This document shows positions 1 through 7,884 of a DNA stretch of 22,649 nucleotides, piece by piece (the first letter of the stretch is position 1; each line of letters begins with the position of its first letter). The DNA is from Planctomycetota bacterium (GTDB lineage Bacteria > Planctomycetota > UBA8108). A model generated the notes under the pieces. It was given only the letters and a program-made list of their open reading frames with translations, was not told where the DNA came from and did no database searches. The translations under genes and the position numbers were made by a program. The DNA is taken from the NCBI GenBank assembly GCA_002695115.1, contig NZOA01000013.1, forward strand, positions 105,391 through 128,039. Reading direction: 5' to 3'.

Positions 1-1637
1 CTATGCTCAGGCACCTGCGTGGTGTATTCATTGTATGCCATGACGGTAAAGCGGATCCTGTTCCTGGCGAGGGCCCGGAGAATGTCATCGCGGCCCTCGA
101 GCATGCGGTTGATGAGATAGCCGGCCTCCAGGAGGGCGTAGTCGGAGACCTTCTCCGAGGAGAGGATCGGAAAGCCCCCGATATTGACGATCTTCTTGTA
201 GAAGGGCCGGAGCCTGAATTTTTTTCGAAGGTCATCGGGAATGGCTGTCACCTTGAGCTCCGGGGAGGGCCAGGCGGCGCCTTCTTTTACCCGGGGGTCG
301 GTGCCGTTGAGAAATTCCTCGATATTGGTATATCCATCACCGTCGGCATCTTCAGCGGCGTCGCTCGGGGAGCGCGGGTTGAGCTCGTAGGCCTTTTCCC
401 AGTGGTTGCGCATACCATCACTGTCGTCATCCCTGCGCCACCACAGGACGTCTTTCTTTTCCTGTTTTGACCGGTACTCCCGCTTCAGCTTCGGCCAGGA
501 GCCGACCTCTTTCTGCGAATTGATCAGGGTTCCCTTGCCGGAGCGAACCTGTGTGATGACCCTTGTGTCCACCGCGTCCCGCACCGGCTTGGAGGCGCCG
601 CCTTCATAGAGAACTCTTCGGTAGGCGACAGCAGGGTCATCTGTCTCGACGGGGGCGAAGGGGAAGGGCTTCGCCTTCCTGTTTTTCTTTTTCAGCCCCT
701 TGACGGCGCTCCAGGGGTCTTTCCCTCCACTTTTTTCGCCTTCCACGAGGTTGCCGGCGGCATGCATCTCGGTGGTCTCTGTCGCCGAGAAGATATTCGT
801 CGCCTTGATGTAATTACCGACGTAATTCACCCGCGCGGGATCCTGCGAGGTATAGCCCCGTCCACCCTGGTAGATCACGTTGTTGCGGAAATCGAAGAGG
901 ATCGAGCCATCTCCATAGGTACCCGGCCGCGGAGAGCGGCTTCGATGATGGGCGTAGAGGTTGTGGTGGAAGCTGATGTTGCCGTTGGTGCGAACGAGGG
1001 AGCCGTAGCCATGTGGACCCTTCTTGTGGAAGCTGTCATTCAGGCTCTCGCTGATGATGCACCACTGTACGGTGACGTTTGTGATGCCGGGGCCGGAGAC
1101 CGAGAGCGTCTCGTCGATGGACCAGCTTGCCGAGCAATGGTCGATGATGACATCGCGGCTGCCGGAGCTGATGGAGATGGAGTCGGCTTCCTTCTTCATG
1201 GTGTCACCCGGGCGCACACGCAGGTAGCGGATGACCACATCGTGGGTTTTGACCGCGAGACCATGGTTGCTGAGGCAGATGCCGCCGCCCGGGGCGGTCT
1301 GGCCCGCGATGGTTATATAGGGCTCGGAAATGCTCAGCGTTTTCTCGAGCTCGATGGTGCCCGCTACGTCGAAGACGATGGTCCTGGGCCCCTTCGCTTC
1401 GCAGGCCGCTCTGAGGCTGCCCGCGACGGCTTTTTTCTCTCCGCCGGGGTAGTCCTCGAGGGTCGTAACGACGAAGACTTTCCCGCCGCGGCCGCCTTTC
1501 GCTCCGGCGCCGAATCCTTCGGCGCCGGGAAAGGCCGGAAGGTCCTCCCCGTTAACGGGGATGCAGGTCCAGAGCAGAAAGATCAAGCCGCTCAGCAGGC
1601 CCTGTTCTGTGGTTTTTCTGAGAAGTCCTGTTCCCAT
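1..1637 (-). CDS. Secreted pectate lyase-like beta-helix protein with EF-hand-like linker and extra C-terminal domain (3' end outside window)
   Basis: This long minus-strand frame has no stop and continues past the left edge; 545 residues are visible. It starts at ATG 1637 and has an N-terminal signal (hydrophobic LLSGLIFLLW around residues 19-28). The mature part opens with PAFPGAEGFGAGAKGGRGG, the usual beginning of bacterial PL1-like pectate lyases. A right-handed beta-helix region follows (about residues 35-360) with VIIDHCSASWS and HHNLYAHHRSRSPRPG, which fit the calcium-binding and catalytic Arg regions of that family. Two Asp-rich, EF-hand-like loops follow near residues 402-412 (DDDSDG) and 430-443 (DADGDGYTNIEE), the latter typical of PVC-group pectate lyases. 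From about residue 480 a different domain starts (VNIGGFPILSSEKVSDYALLEAG) and is cut by the window edge. Likely role: extracellular cleavage of pectin or another polyuronate. The substrate is inferred. Divergent from the ThuA gene. Confidence 0.85.
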   Translation of the reverse strand, partial: MGTGLLRKTTEQGLLSGLIFLLWTCIPVNGEDLPAFPGAEGFGAGAKGGRGGKVFVVTTLEDYPGGEKKAVAGSLRAACEAKGPRTIVFDVAGTIELEKTLSISEPYITIAGQTAPGGGICLSNHGLAVKTHDVVIRYLRVRPGDTMKKEADSISISSGSRDVIIDHCSASWSIDETLSVSGPGITNVTVQWCIISESLNDSFHKKGPHGYGSLVRTNGNISFHHNLYAHHRSRSPRPGTYGDGSILFDFRNNVIYQGGRGYTSQDPARVNYVGNYIKATNIFSATETTEMHAAGNLVEGEKSGGKDPWSAVKGLKKKNRKAKPFPFAPVETDDPAVAYRRVLYEGGASKPVRDAVDTRVITQVRSGKGTLINSQKEVGSWPKLKREYRSKQEKKDVLWWRRDDDSDGMRNHWEKAYELNPRSPSDAAEDADGDGYTNIEEFLNGTDPRVKEGAAWPSPELKVTAIPDDLRKKFRLRPFYKKIVNIGGFPILSSEKVSDYALLEAGYLINRMLEGRDDILRALARNRIRFTVMAYNEYTTQVPEH

Positions 1638-1738
1638 GAGAGCTCTTTTTTCGCTTATCGGGAGTGGATCTGTAACCGGTCCTTTTTACCCCGGGGACCC
1701 GGACGGGTCAACACGCGCCGGATTGGATGGCTTGGGGT

Positions 1739-1768
1739 TTGTCCGGTTTCCATGATCTGGGTTAAAAT
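1739..1768 (+). promoter_or_regulatory. Candidate sigma70-like promoter for the ThuA/heme genes
   Basis: TTGTCC at 1739-1744 and TAAAAT at 1763-1768 match four and five of six consensus positions, with an 18-nt spacer. Transcription would begin near 1775, about 100 nt before the ThuA start. It lies in the 237-nt gap between the divergent pectate lyase and ThuA genes, where nothing else was recognised. Prediction by eye only. Confidence 0.3.
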
Positions 1769-1874
1769 ACGGCCTCGTTCATTCGCCTGTGGATGGGACG
1801 AATTGTCTGAATACCTTTGCCCTGGATCTTTTCACCTGCCCCGATCTTCACGGGAGGGGCCGACTTTCCTGGAG

Positions 1875-2840
1875 ATGAACATCGTGATATTTAAGATTCG
1901 TACGATTCTCTGTATGTGCCTGGCATTCACCTTCTTCTCGCTGGCGTTCGCTCCAGCCTTCGTGGCGGCTGCGGAGAAGACCGTTGTCTTCGTGGCCGGG
2001 CGTGACAGCCACGGCTTTGGATCCCATGAGCATGGTGGCGGCTGCCGTTATCTTGCCGCCACCCTCGAGAAGGGGTTGCCGGGTATCAAGACCAGGGTCC
2101 ATGCCGGTGGCTGGCCGAAGGATTCGTCGATCTTTGATGGAGCCGACGCGGTCGTTCTCTACATGGATGGAGGCGGGGGACATCCCGTCAACCGGCATCT
2201 CGAAGAGGTCGACAAGCTCATGAAGAAGGGCATCGGCCTCGCCTGCATTCACTACGCGGTAGAGGTTCCCAAGGGAAAATCCGGGAACTTCTTTCTCGAC
2301 TGGACCGGAGGTTATTTCGAGACCCACTGGTCGGTCAATCCGCATTGGATCGCCGATTTCAAAAAGCTTCCGAAGCATCCCATCACCAGCGGTGTGAAGC
2401 CCTTCAAGATCAACGATGAGTGGTATTTTCATATGCGCTTCCGCGACAAGCTCGAGGGGGTCACCCCGATCCTCAGTGCCGTGGCACCCGAGAGCACCAT
2501 GCGCCGGCGCAATGGAGCCCACAGCGGCAATGCGGCCGTCCGCGCCTCTGTGGCGAAGGGCGATCTCCAGCATGTCGCATGGGCGCGTGAGCGTCCCGAC
2601 GGAGGCCGCGGCTTCGGCTTCACCGGCGGTCATGTTCACTGGAATTGGGGAGATGAGAATTTTCGTAAGCTGGTCCTCAATGCGATCGCCTGGGTCGCGA
2701 AGGCTGAGGTGCCCGGCGCCGGAGTTCCCTCGGCCAATCCCAGCAAGGATGAGCTGATCGCGGCGATCAAGGGCAAGAAGGTCGCAAAGAAGGCCGGCAA
2801 GCTGGCTCCCGGGAAGCCGGGCGTCAAGCCTGTCTTCTAG
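1875..2840 (+). CDS. Secreted ThuA-like (trehalose utilisation family) protein
   Basis: A 321-residue protein starting at ATG 1875. The frame is open much further upstream, but that part lies antisense to the pectate lyase. This ATG gives a clean Sec signal (LCMCLAFTFFSLAFAPAFVAAA, cut near residue 33). The best ribosome site is weak: GGAG touches the ATG and GGGAGG lies 17 nt away. The mature protein is a ThuA/class I glutamine amidotransferase-like fold: VVFVAGRDSHGFGSHEHGGG near the start, then ADAVVLYMDGGGGHP, GIGLACIHYAVEVP and GFGFTGGHVHWNWGDENFR. ThuA-like proteins of PVC bacteria are thought to act on sugars, but the reaction is poorly defined. A Lys/Gly/Pro-rich tail (about residues 290-321) precedes the TAG. 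The next gene begins 6 nt later in the same frame, and in related bacteria the two are commonly one polypeptide, so this may be the N-terminal half of a split gene. Confidence 0.85.
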   Translation: MNIVIFKIRTILCMCLAFTFFSLAFAPAFVAAAEKTVVFVAGRDSHGFGSHEHGGGCRYLAATLEKGLPGIKTRVHAGGWPKDSSIFDGADAVVLYMDGGGGHPVNRHLEEVDKLMKKGIGLACIHYAVEVPKGKSGNFFLDWTGGYFETHWSVNPHWIADFKKLPKHPITSGVKPFKINDEWYFHMRFRDKLEGVTPILSAVAPESTMRRRNGAHSGNAAVRASVAKGDLQHVAWARERPDGGRGFGFTGGHVHWNWGDENFRKLVLNAIAWVAKAEVPGAGVPSANPSKDELIAAIKGKKVAKKAGKLAPGKPGVKPVF

Positions 2841-2846
2841 AGCCCG
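2838..2846 (+). other. In-frame TAG and 6-nt gap between ThuA and the NPCBM/heme protein
   Basis: The TAG at 2838-2840 is followed by AGC CCG and then GTG GTG in the same reading frame. Read through, the joint would be VKPVF-stop-SPVVTSRTPG. A one-base change (TAG to GAG) would give an unbroken protein of about 1466 residues. No ribosome-binding site is visible before the GTG. TAG is a normal stop elsewhere in this window (for example at 6273-6275 and 9415-9417), so stop-codon reassignment is unlikely. Confidence 0.7.
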
Positions 2847-5800
2847 GTGGTGACCTCGCGGACCCCAGGCTGTTCGATCAAGGTCGATGTCGATATCCGG
2901 GGAGCCAAGGAGCTCTATCTCGTGGCCTCCGATGGCGGCAACGGCTTTAGCTGCGATTGGGCGGACTGGGGAGAGCCCCGCCTGGTGGGCCCAAAGGGAG
3001 AGAAGAAGCTCACGGAGCTGAAATGGAGCTCGGCGTCCAGCGGCTTTGGAAACGTCAAGGTCAACGCCAATTGCAACGGCCAGGCCATGCGGATGGGAGG
3101 CAGGGACGTTCCCTACGGGCTCGGTACGCACGCCAACTCAGCGATCGCCTACAAATTGCCCCCGGGCTACGAGCGCTTCAGGGCCCGGGCCGGCCTTGAC
3201 AACGGCGGCACCGACCAGGGAGCCTGCGGCCACAACAGCTCGGTTCAGTTCATGGTCTATACCGGGAATCCCGGCTCGGCCGTGCTGACATCGATCGGCG
3301 GTGGCGGTGGGGGTGGAGGCGGCGCCGACAGCCGTGAACCCGGTGATGCCCTCGCGGGTCTCGATGTGCATGCCGACCTCGATGCGACCCTCTTTGCCTC
3401 CGAGCCGGCCATTGTCAGCCCGACCAACCTCGATATCGATCATCGTGGCCGGATCTGGATCTGCGAGGTCGTCAACTATCGGCGCAACAACGGCCGGCGC
3501 CCCGAGGGCGACAGGATCGTGATCCTCGAGGACACCAATGGAGATGGAGTCAGCGACACCTCGAAGGTTTTCTACCAGGGACGCGATATCGACTCCGCGA
3601 TGGGCATCGTGGTGCTTGGCAATAAGGTCATTGTCTCCTGCGCTCCCAATGTCTTCGTCTTCCACGACGACGATGGAGATGACAAGTCCGACCGCAAGGA
3701 GGTCCTCTTCACCAAGACGGGCCAGCCTCAACATGACCACTCGACTCACTCGATCGTCTTCGGCCCGGATGGAAAGTTCTACTGGAACGTCGGCAACACC
3801 GGCCGGCACGTACACGATGCGAAGGGGACCATCATCACCGACATCGATGGCAAAGAGGTTCGCGACAACGGCAAGCCTTACTTCGGCGGCATGGTCTTCC
3901 GCTGTAACGCCGATGGCAGCGAGTTCGAGGTGCTTGGCCATAACTTCCGCAACAACTACGAGGCGACGGTTGATTCGCTTGGGGCCGTTTGGCAGTCAGA
4001 CAATGACGATGACGGCAACCGGGGCGTTCGCATCAACTACGTCATGGAGTTCGGCAACTACGGCTACCGGGATGAGATGACCGGGGCGGGCTGGCGAAGT
4101 AACCGGGTCGGGATCGAGAAAGAGATCCCCAGGCGCCACTGGCACCTGAACGATCCCGGCGTGGTGCCGAATCTCCTGCAGACCGGCGCTGGCTCGCCGA
4201 CTGGCATCACCGTCTACGAGGGTCGCCTCCTGCCCAGGATTTTCTGGGACCAGGTGATCCACTGCGATGCCGGGCCCAATGTCTGCCGTGCCTACCCGGT
4301 AAAGAAGTCCGGCGCGGGTTACGATGCCGAGTCGGTCGACATTCTCAAGGGTAGCCGGGATCGCTGGTTCCGTCCCGCCGATGTCTCTGTCGCTCCTGAC
4401 GGCTCGCTCTTTGTTACCGACTGGTATGATCCGGGCGTCGGGGGTCACGGGATGCGGGATCTCGGCCGAGGCAGGGTCTTCCGGGTCGCTCCTCCAGGCG
4501 TCAAGTACAAGGTGCCCACCTTCGATTTCAAGACGGCGGAGGGCGCGGTCGAAGCGCTCAAGAATCCCAACTACGCGGCCAGGTACCTGGCGTGGACGGC
4601 CCTCCATGATATGGGGACGAAGGCGGAGAAGGCCCTGCTGAGCCTCTACGGCTCGGAGAATGTTCGCCACCGCGCCCGGGCGCTCTGGCTGCTCGGTAAG
4701 ATCGAGGGCCGGGGGGCTCACTACGTGGAGCTTGCCGCCGCCGACAAGGAAGAAGACATCCGCGTCGTCGCGATCCGCCTCGCCCGCCAGCTCAAGCAGG
4801 ACATTATTCCTCTGGTCGCGAAGCTGGCCTCCGATTCCTCGGCGCCGGTCCGCAGAGAATGCGCGCTTGCCCTGCGCCGGGAAAAGTCAGACAAGGCGCC
4901 GGCGCTCTGGGCGCAGCTTGCCGCGGCCCACGATGGCAAGGACCGCTGGTATCTCGAGGCGCTCGGAATCAGCGCCGCCAATCGATGGGATGAGTATTTT
5001 GGCGCCTGGCTGGCGAAGTACTCCGGGAAGGCGTCTTCCGCCGCGGCGCGAAATGATGTGGTGTGGCGTTCACGCGCCAGTGCGACCCCGGACCAGCTGG
5101 CCGGCATCCTGGGAGGCAAGCTGGAAAAATCCGAGGTTCCGCGTTACCTGCGAGCCTTTGATTTCCTCAAGGGGCCGGAGAAGGACGGGGCGCTGATCGC
5201 CCTCGCCTTCGGCGCCGGCAAGGATGCCGATCCCGCCAGGCTGCTGGTGGCACAGGAAGCGTTGAAGCGGCTGGGCAATTTCGATCCGAAGAAGGATGCG
5301 AAGTATTCCAAGGCTCTCGATGGACTGCTCGAGAGATCGAAGGGCACTCCGCAATTTGTTGATCTCGTCAACCGTTTCAACATCAGCGCGAAATATCCCG
5401 ACCTGCTCGACATGGCCATCGCCGACCCGGCCGGCCAGGCTGGAGTCGACGCGATACGCATCCTCCTGGGGAAGAACGCGACGGAGCTGGTCACCAGGGC
5501 GCTTGATGGAGATGAGAAGAGGGTCGCGGGCATCGTCGAGGTGCTTGCCAATTCAGGAGAGAATCGCGCGGCCGGCATCCTGGCCTCGGTGGTCAAGGAT
5601 GACGACAGGAGCGTTGAGTTACGTCGAAAGGCGGTCAAGGGCCTGGCCCGGAGCCAGAACGGAGGCCGCGAGCTGATCAGGATGGCCCAGAAAGATGAGC
5701 TGGAGGCGGGCCTGCGTACCTCCGCGGCCCTCGACCTGCACCGCTCCCGTGCCAAGGATGTGCGCTCGGCCGCCGCGAAGCTTTTTCCCCTGCCGAAGAC

Positions 5801-6275
5801 GAAGAGCAATAGGTCGCTTCCCTCGATCGCCAAGCTTCTCGGGGCCCGCGGAAACGTGGAGCGCGGAGCCGCGGTATTCGCCAAGACCGGGACCTGCGCC
5901 AACTGCCATAAGGTCAACGGCGCGGGCAAGGAGGTGGGCCCGGACATGTCCGAGATCGGAGGCAAGCTGACCCGCGAGGCTCTGTTCGAATCCATCCTCT
6001 TCCCGAGCGCGGCGATCAGCCACAACTTCGAGACCTACGTCGTGGTTCTCAAGAACGGTGAAACCCACAGCGGCATTCTGCTCAGCCAGACGGCCGCGGA
6101 GGTCGTGATCAAGGGCGCCGACGCGCTCAGCAGGAAGTTTCCGAAGGCCCAGGTCCTGGCGCTGAAGAAGGACAAGCTGTCGATGATGCCGGCTGATCTT
6201 CAGAAGCAGATGAGCGCCCAGGAGCTCGTCGATGTCGTGGCCTATATGACGACCCTGAAGAAGGCGAAGAAATAG
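2847..6275 (+). CDS. Large NPCBM / PVC-type beta-propeller / HEAT-repeat / cytochrome c (CxxCH) protein
   Basis: A 1142-residue frame from GTG 2847. Residues about 5-140 are an NPCBM-type carbohydrate-binding module (DVDIRGAKELYLVASDGG, CDWADWGEPRLV, VPYGLGTHANS). A Gly-rich linker follows near 152-160, then a six-bladed-propeller-like region to about residue 555 (SPTNLDIDHRGRIWICEVVN, VAPDGSLFVTDWYDPGVGG) of the kind found in PVC membrane-bound dehydrogenases. HEAT/PBS-lyase-like helical repeats run to about 990. The C-terminal cytochrome c domain has a CANCH heme site at 1017-1021 and ends with the TIGR02603-like stretch (FESILFPSAAISHNFETY; KDKLSMMPADL). A heme c protein must be exported, yet this frame has no signal peptide, which argues that it is normally joined to the upstream ThuA part. 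Expected role: periplasmic or surface sugar oxidation with electron transfer to the heme; the substrate is unknown. Its stop is 6 nt from the convergent sulfatase stop. Confidence 0.88.
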   Translation: MVTSRTPGCSIKVDVDIRGAKELYLVASDGGNGFSCDWADWGEPRLVGPKGEKKLTELKWSSASSGFGNVKVNANCNGQAMRMGGRDVPYGLGTHANSAIAYKLPPGYERFRARAGLDNGGTDQGACGHNSSVQFMVYTGNPGSAVLTSIGGGGGGGGGADSREPGDALAGLDVHADLDATLFASEPAIVSPTNLDIDHRGRIWICEVVNYRRNNGRRPEGDRIVILEDTNGDGVSDTSKVFYQGRDIDSAMGIVVLGNKVIVSCAPNVFVFHDDDGDDKSDRKEVLFTKTGQPQHDHSTHSIVFGPDGKFYWNVGNTGRHVHDAKGTIITDIDGKEVRDNGKPYFGGMVFRCNADGSEFEVLGHNFRNNYEATVDSLGAVWQSDNDDDGNRGVRINYVMEFGNYGYRDEMTGAGWRSNRVGIEKEIPRRHWHLNDPGVVPNLLQTGAGSPTGITVYEGRLLPRIFWDQVIHCDAGPNVCRAYPVKKSGAGYDAESVDILKGSRDRWFRPADVSVAPDGSLFVTDWYDPGVGGHGMRDLGRGRVFRVAPPGVKYKVPTFDFKTAEGAVEALKNPNYAARYLAWTALHDMGTKAEKALLSLYGSENVRHRARALWLLGKIEGRGAHYVELAAADKEEDIRVVAIRLARQLKQDIIPLVAKLASDSSAPVRRECALALRREKSDKAPALWAQLAAAHDGKDRWYLEALGISAANRWDEYFGAWLAKYSGKASSAAARNDVVWRSRASATPDQLAGILGGKLEKSEVPRYLRAFDFLKGPEKDGALIALAFGAGKDADPARLLVAQEALKRLGNFDPKKDAKYSKALDGLLERSKGTPQFVDLVNRFNISAKYPDLLDMAIADPAGQAGVDAIRILLGKNATELVTRALDGDEKRVAGIVEVLANSGENRAAGILASVVKDDDRSVELRRKAVKGLARSQNGGRELIRMAQKDELEAGLRTSAALDLHRSRAKDVRSAAAKLFPLPKTKSNRSLPSIAKLLGARGNVERGAAVFAKTGTCANCHKVNGAGKEVGPDMSEIGGKLTREALFESILFPSAAISHNFETYVVVLKNGETHSGILLSQTAAEVVIKGADALSRKFPKAQVLALKKDKLSMMPADLQKQMSAQELVDVVAYMTTLKKAKK

Positions 6276-6281
6276 GCAGGG

Positions 6282-7742
6282 CTAGTCGCCGAGGAATTTA
6301 TTGAAGGGCGCCAGCTGAGGATCCGCGGTGTCCTTCATATGCCCGGCCAGTTGCCTGCGGAAGCTCTCGACCCGCTCCTTGTGCGCCGGGTCACCGATGA
6401 GGTTGTGAAGCGCGTCGGGGTCCTTTTCGTAGTCGTAGAGTTCCTCGGGCACACGGTAGAGGAAGAGCTTGACCCGCTCGGCGATGGAGCTGTTGTTGCT
6501 TGCCGCAGCCTTCATCGCGGCCATACTCAGGCCGTTCTGGGATTCATTTTTGAACACAGTTTTCCCGTCGGCCCAGCCGTTGTAGATGTAGCCCCAGCGA
6601 TGGGTGAGCACCGAGCGCATCGGGTAGTCGCGTCTACCGGCGGTGCGGTGGAAGTGGGTGAAGATCCGATCGCGCCCGGATTGCTCCTTGCCGCTCAGAA
6701 GCGGCCGAAACGAGCGGCCATCCATGCCCGCCAGCGGCGGCAGGCTGAGGAGATCGAGAACGGTGGGGGCAAGGTCGATTCCACTCACCATATGCTGGCG
6801 GTCGATGGAGCCGGGCTTAGTCACGCCGGGCAGGCGGACGATCCAGGGTGTACGGGTTGAGTGGTAATAGCAGTTGGTCTTGGCGAAGGGCAGCGGCATA
6901 CCGTGGTCGGAGAGGAACATAACCAGGGTGTTGTCGGCGAGTTCCGCCTTGTCGAGCTCTTTGAGGACAGCTCCTGTGATACGGTCGGCCCGGCGCACCG
7001 AGGTGTAGTACTGGGCCATCTCGGTCTTGATCTTATCCAGCGGCGGCAGGAAACCCGGCACCGGGATGTCTCCGGGCTTGTAGGGGTTCTCCACCACGGG
7101 AAAATTCGACGCCTTTTTTTTCTTCTTCGGGTTGGCCTTTTTTCGCGTGGCCCCCTGCTTGCTGTTTGCGAAGGGGCGATGCGGGGATTGCGAGTTGGCC
7201 ATCAGGAAGAAGGGCTTGCCGGCGGCTTTTGCCGCCGCGAAAAACTTTCCTGAATGTTCGGCGAAAAGAGCCGGGTCGCGGCCGACACCCAGCTCACGAG
7301 CCTGGAGCACGAGATCCCAGCTCTCCCCCCGGCTGGGAACAACGTGGGGAACCTTGGCCAGGATGCCTGTATGGTAGCCCGCCTTTTTCAGGGCCTCGAG
7401 CAGGGTCGGCACTCCCGGGTTGATCTTCTGGAAGCCCAGGGCGCCGCTTCGATGCGGATAGCGTCCGGTCATCCAGACCGCGCGCGTCGGCATGCAGACG
7501 GCGATGGTGACATGGGCATGGTTGAAGAGCAGGCCCTGGGAGGCGAGGCGATCGATATTGGGTGAGATCCCGGCGACCTTGCAGCCGTTCACCCCGAGCG
7601 AGTCCCAGTTCATGTCATCGACGGTGATGAGCAGGAAGTTGAGGCGGGGTTTATTTTCATCGGCGCATTGCAGGGCAGCGCAGAAGAACAGGAGAAGACC
7701 GGGCAGTGCAGCCCAGGACAGGAGGCGTTTATTTTTCAGCAT
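6282..7742 (-). CDS. Secreted formylglycine-dependent sulfatase (S1 family)
   Basis: A 486-residue protein with a Sec signal (LSWAALPGLLLFFCAALQCA, residues 9-28). Metal-site residues D42-D43 sit in LLITVDDMNWD. The sulfatase signature CMPTRAVWMTGRYP has Cys83 in the C-x-P-x-R context that is oxidised to formylglycine, so an active enzyme is expected. SPHRP (H188) and LSDHGM (D279, H280) match further metal/active-site positions. Residues 195-210 form an unusual Lys-rich insert encoded over an eight-base homopolymer run. The C-terminus has the usual LYDYEKDPDALHNLIGD block. It probably removes sulfate esters from a polysaccharide outside the cytoplasm; the sugar cannot be told from sequence. 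No good ribosome-binding site precedes the ATG. Convergent with the heme protein and divergent from the AbgT gene. Confidence 0.92.
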   Translation of the reverse strand: MLKNKRLLSWAALPGLLLFFCAALQCADENKPRLNFLLITVDDMNWDSLGVNGCKVAGISPNIDRLASQGLLFNHAHVTIAVCMPTRAVWMTGRYPHRSGALGFQKINPGVPTLLEALKKAGYHTGILAKVPHVVPSRGESWDLVLQARELGVGRDPALFAEHSGKFFAAAKAAGKPFFLMANSQSPHRPFANSKQGATRKKANPKKKKKASNFPVVENPYKPGDIPVPGFLPPLDKIKTEMAQYYTSVRRADRITGAVLKELDKAELADNTLVMFLSDHGMPLPFAKTNCYYHSTRTPWIVRLPGVTKPGSIDRQHMVSGIDLAPTVLDLLSLPPLAGMDGRSFRPLLSGKEQSGRDRIFTHFHRTAGRRDYPMRSVLTHRWGYIYNGWADGKTVFKNESQNGLSMAAMKAAASNNSSIAERVKLFLYRVPEELYDYEKDPDALHNLIGDPAHKERVESFRRQLAGHMKDTADPQLAPFNKFLGD

Positions 7743-7819
7743 GGAGAGATTCTATGTAGCCGGGGCGCCGTGGACCATCGAAAAGCGTTTTGTCTCCAGT
7801 CCCGGTTCGTGCTGTGTTC

Positions 7820-7848
7820 TGGACAGGAGGGCCCGGTTTCTCTAGACT
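7820..7848 (+). promoter_or_regulatory. Candidate sigma70-like promoter for the AbgT-family gene
   Basis: TGGACA at 7820-7825 (five of six positions) and TAGACT at 7843-7848 (four of six) with an exact 17-nt spacer, about 36 nt before the chosen start codon. It lies in the gap between divergent sulfatase and AbgT genes. Found by eye. Confidence 0.42.
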
Positions 7849-7870
7849 GTTCGTCGCCGAGAAAATCGGC

Positions 7871-7875
7871 AGGAG
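7871..7875 (+). promoter_or_regulatory. Ribosome-binding site that decides the AbgT start
   Basis: AGGAG at 7871-7875 directly abuts a first ATG (7876) with no spacer, but stands 9 nt before a second in-frame ATG at 7885. Normal spacing favours the second ATG. Confidence 0.6.
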
Positions 7876-7884
7876 ATGGATGCG

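Noticed and set aside
3..470. 155-residue plus-strand frame at the left edge
   Set aside because: Antisense to the pectate lyase linker and C-terminal domain; no recognisable motifs.
762..1874. Plus-strand frame open far upstream of the ThuA signal peptide (would add about 370 residues)
   Set aside because: It lies antisense to the pectate lyase, whose minus-strand translation has clear family motifs; the extra residues show no domain, and ATG 1875 starts a proper signal peptide.
2838..2840. TAG as a reassigned sense codon
   Set aside because: TAG ends several other genes in the window at the expected family C-termini, so recoding of the whole genome is not supported.
1848..3131. 427-residue minus-strand frame over ThuA and the NPCBM region
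   Set aside because: The plus strand has two well-supported families here; this is a high-GC antisense open frame.
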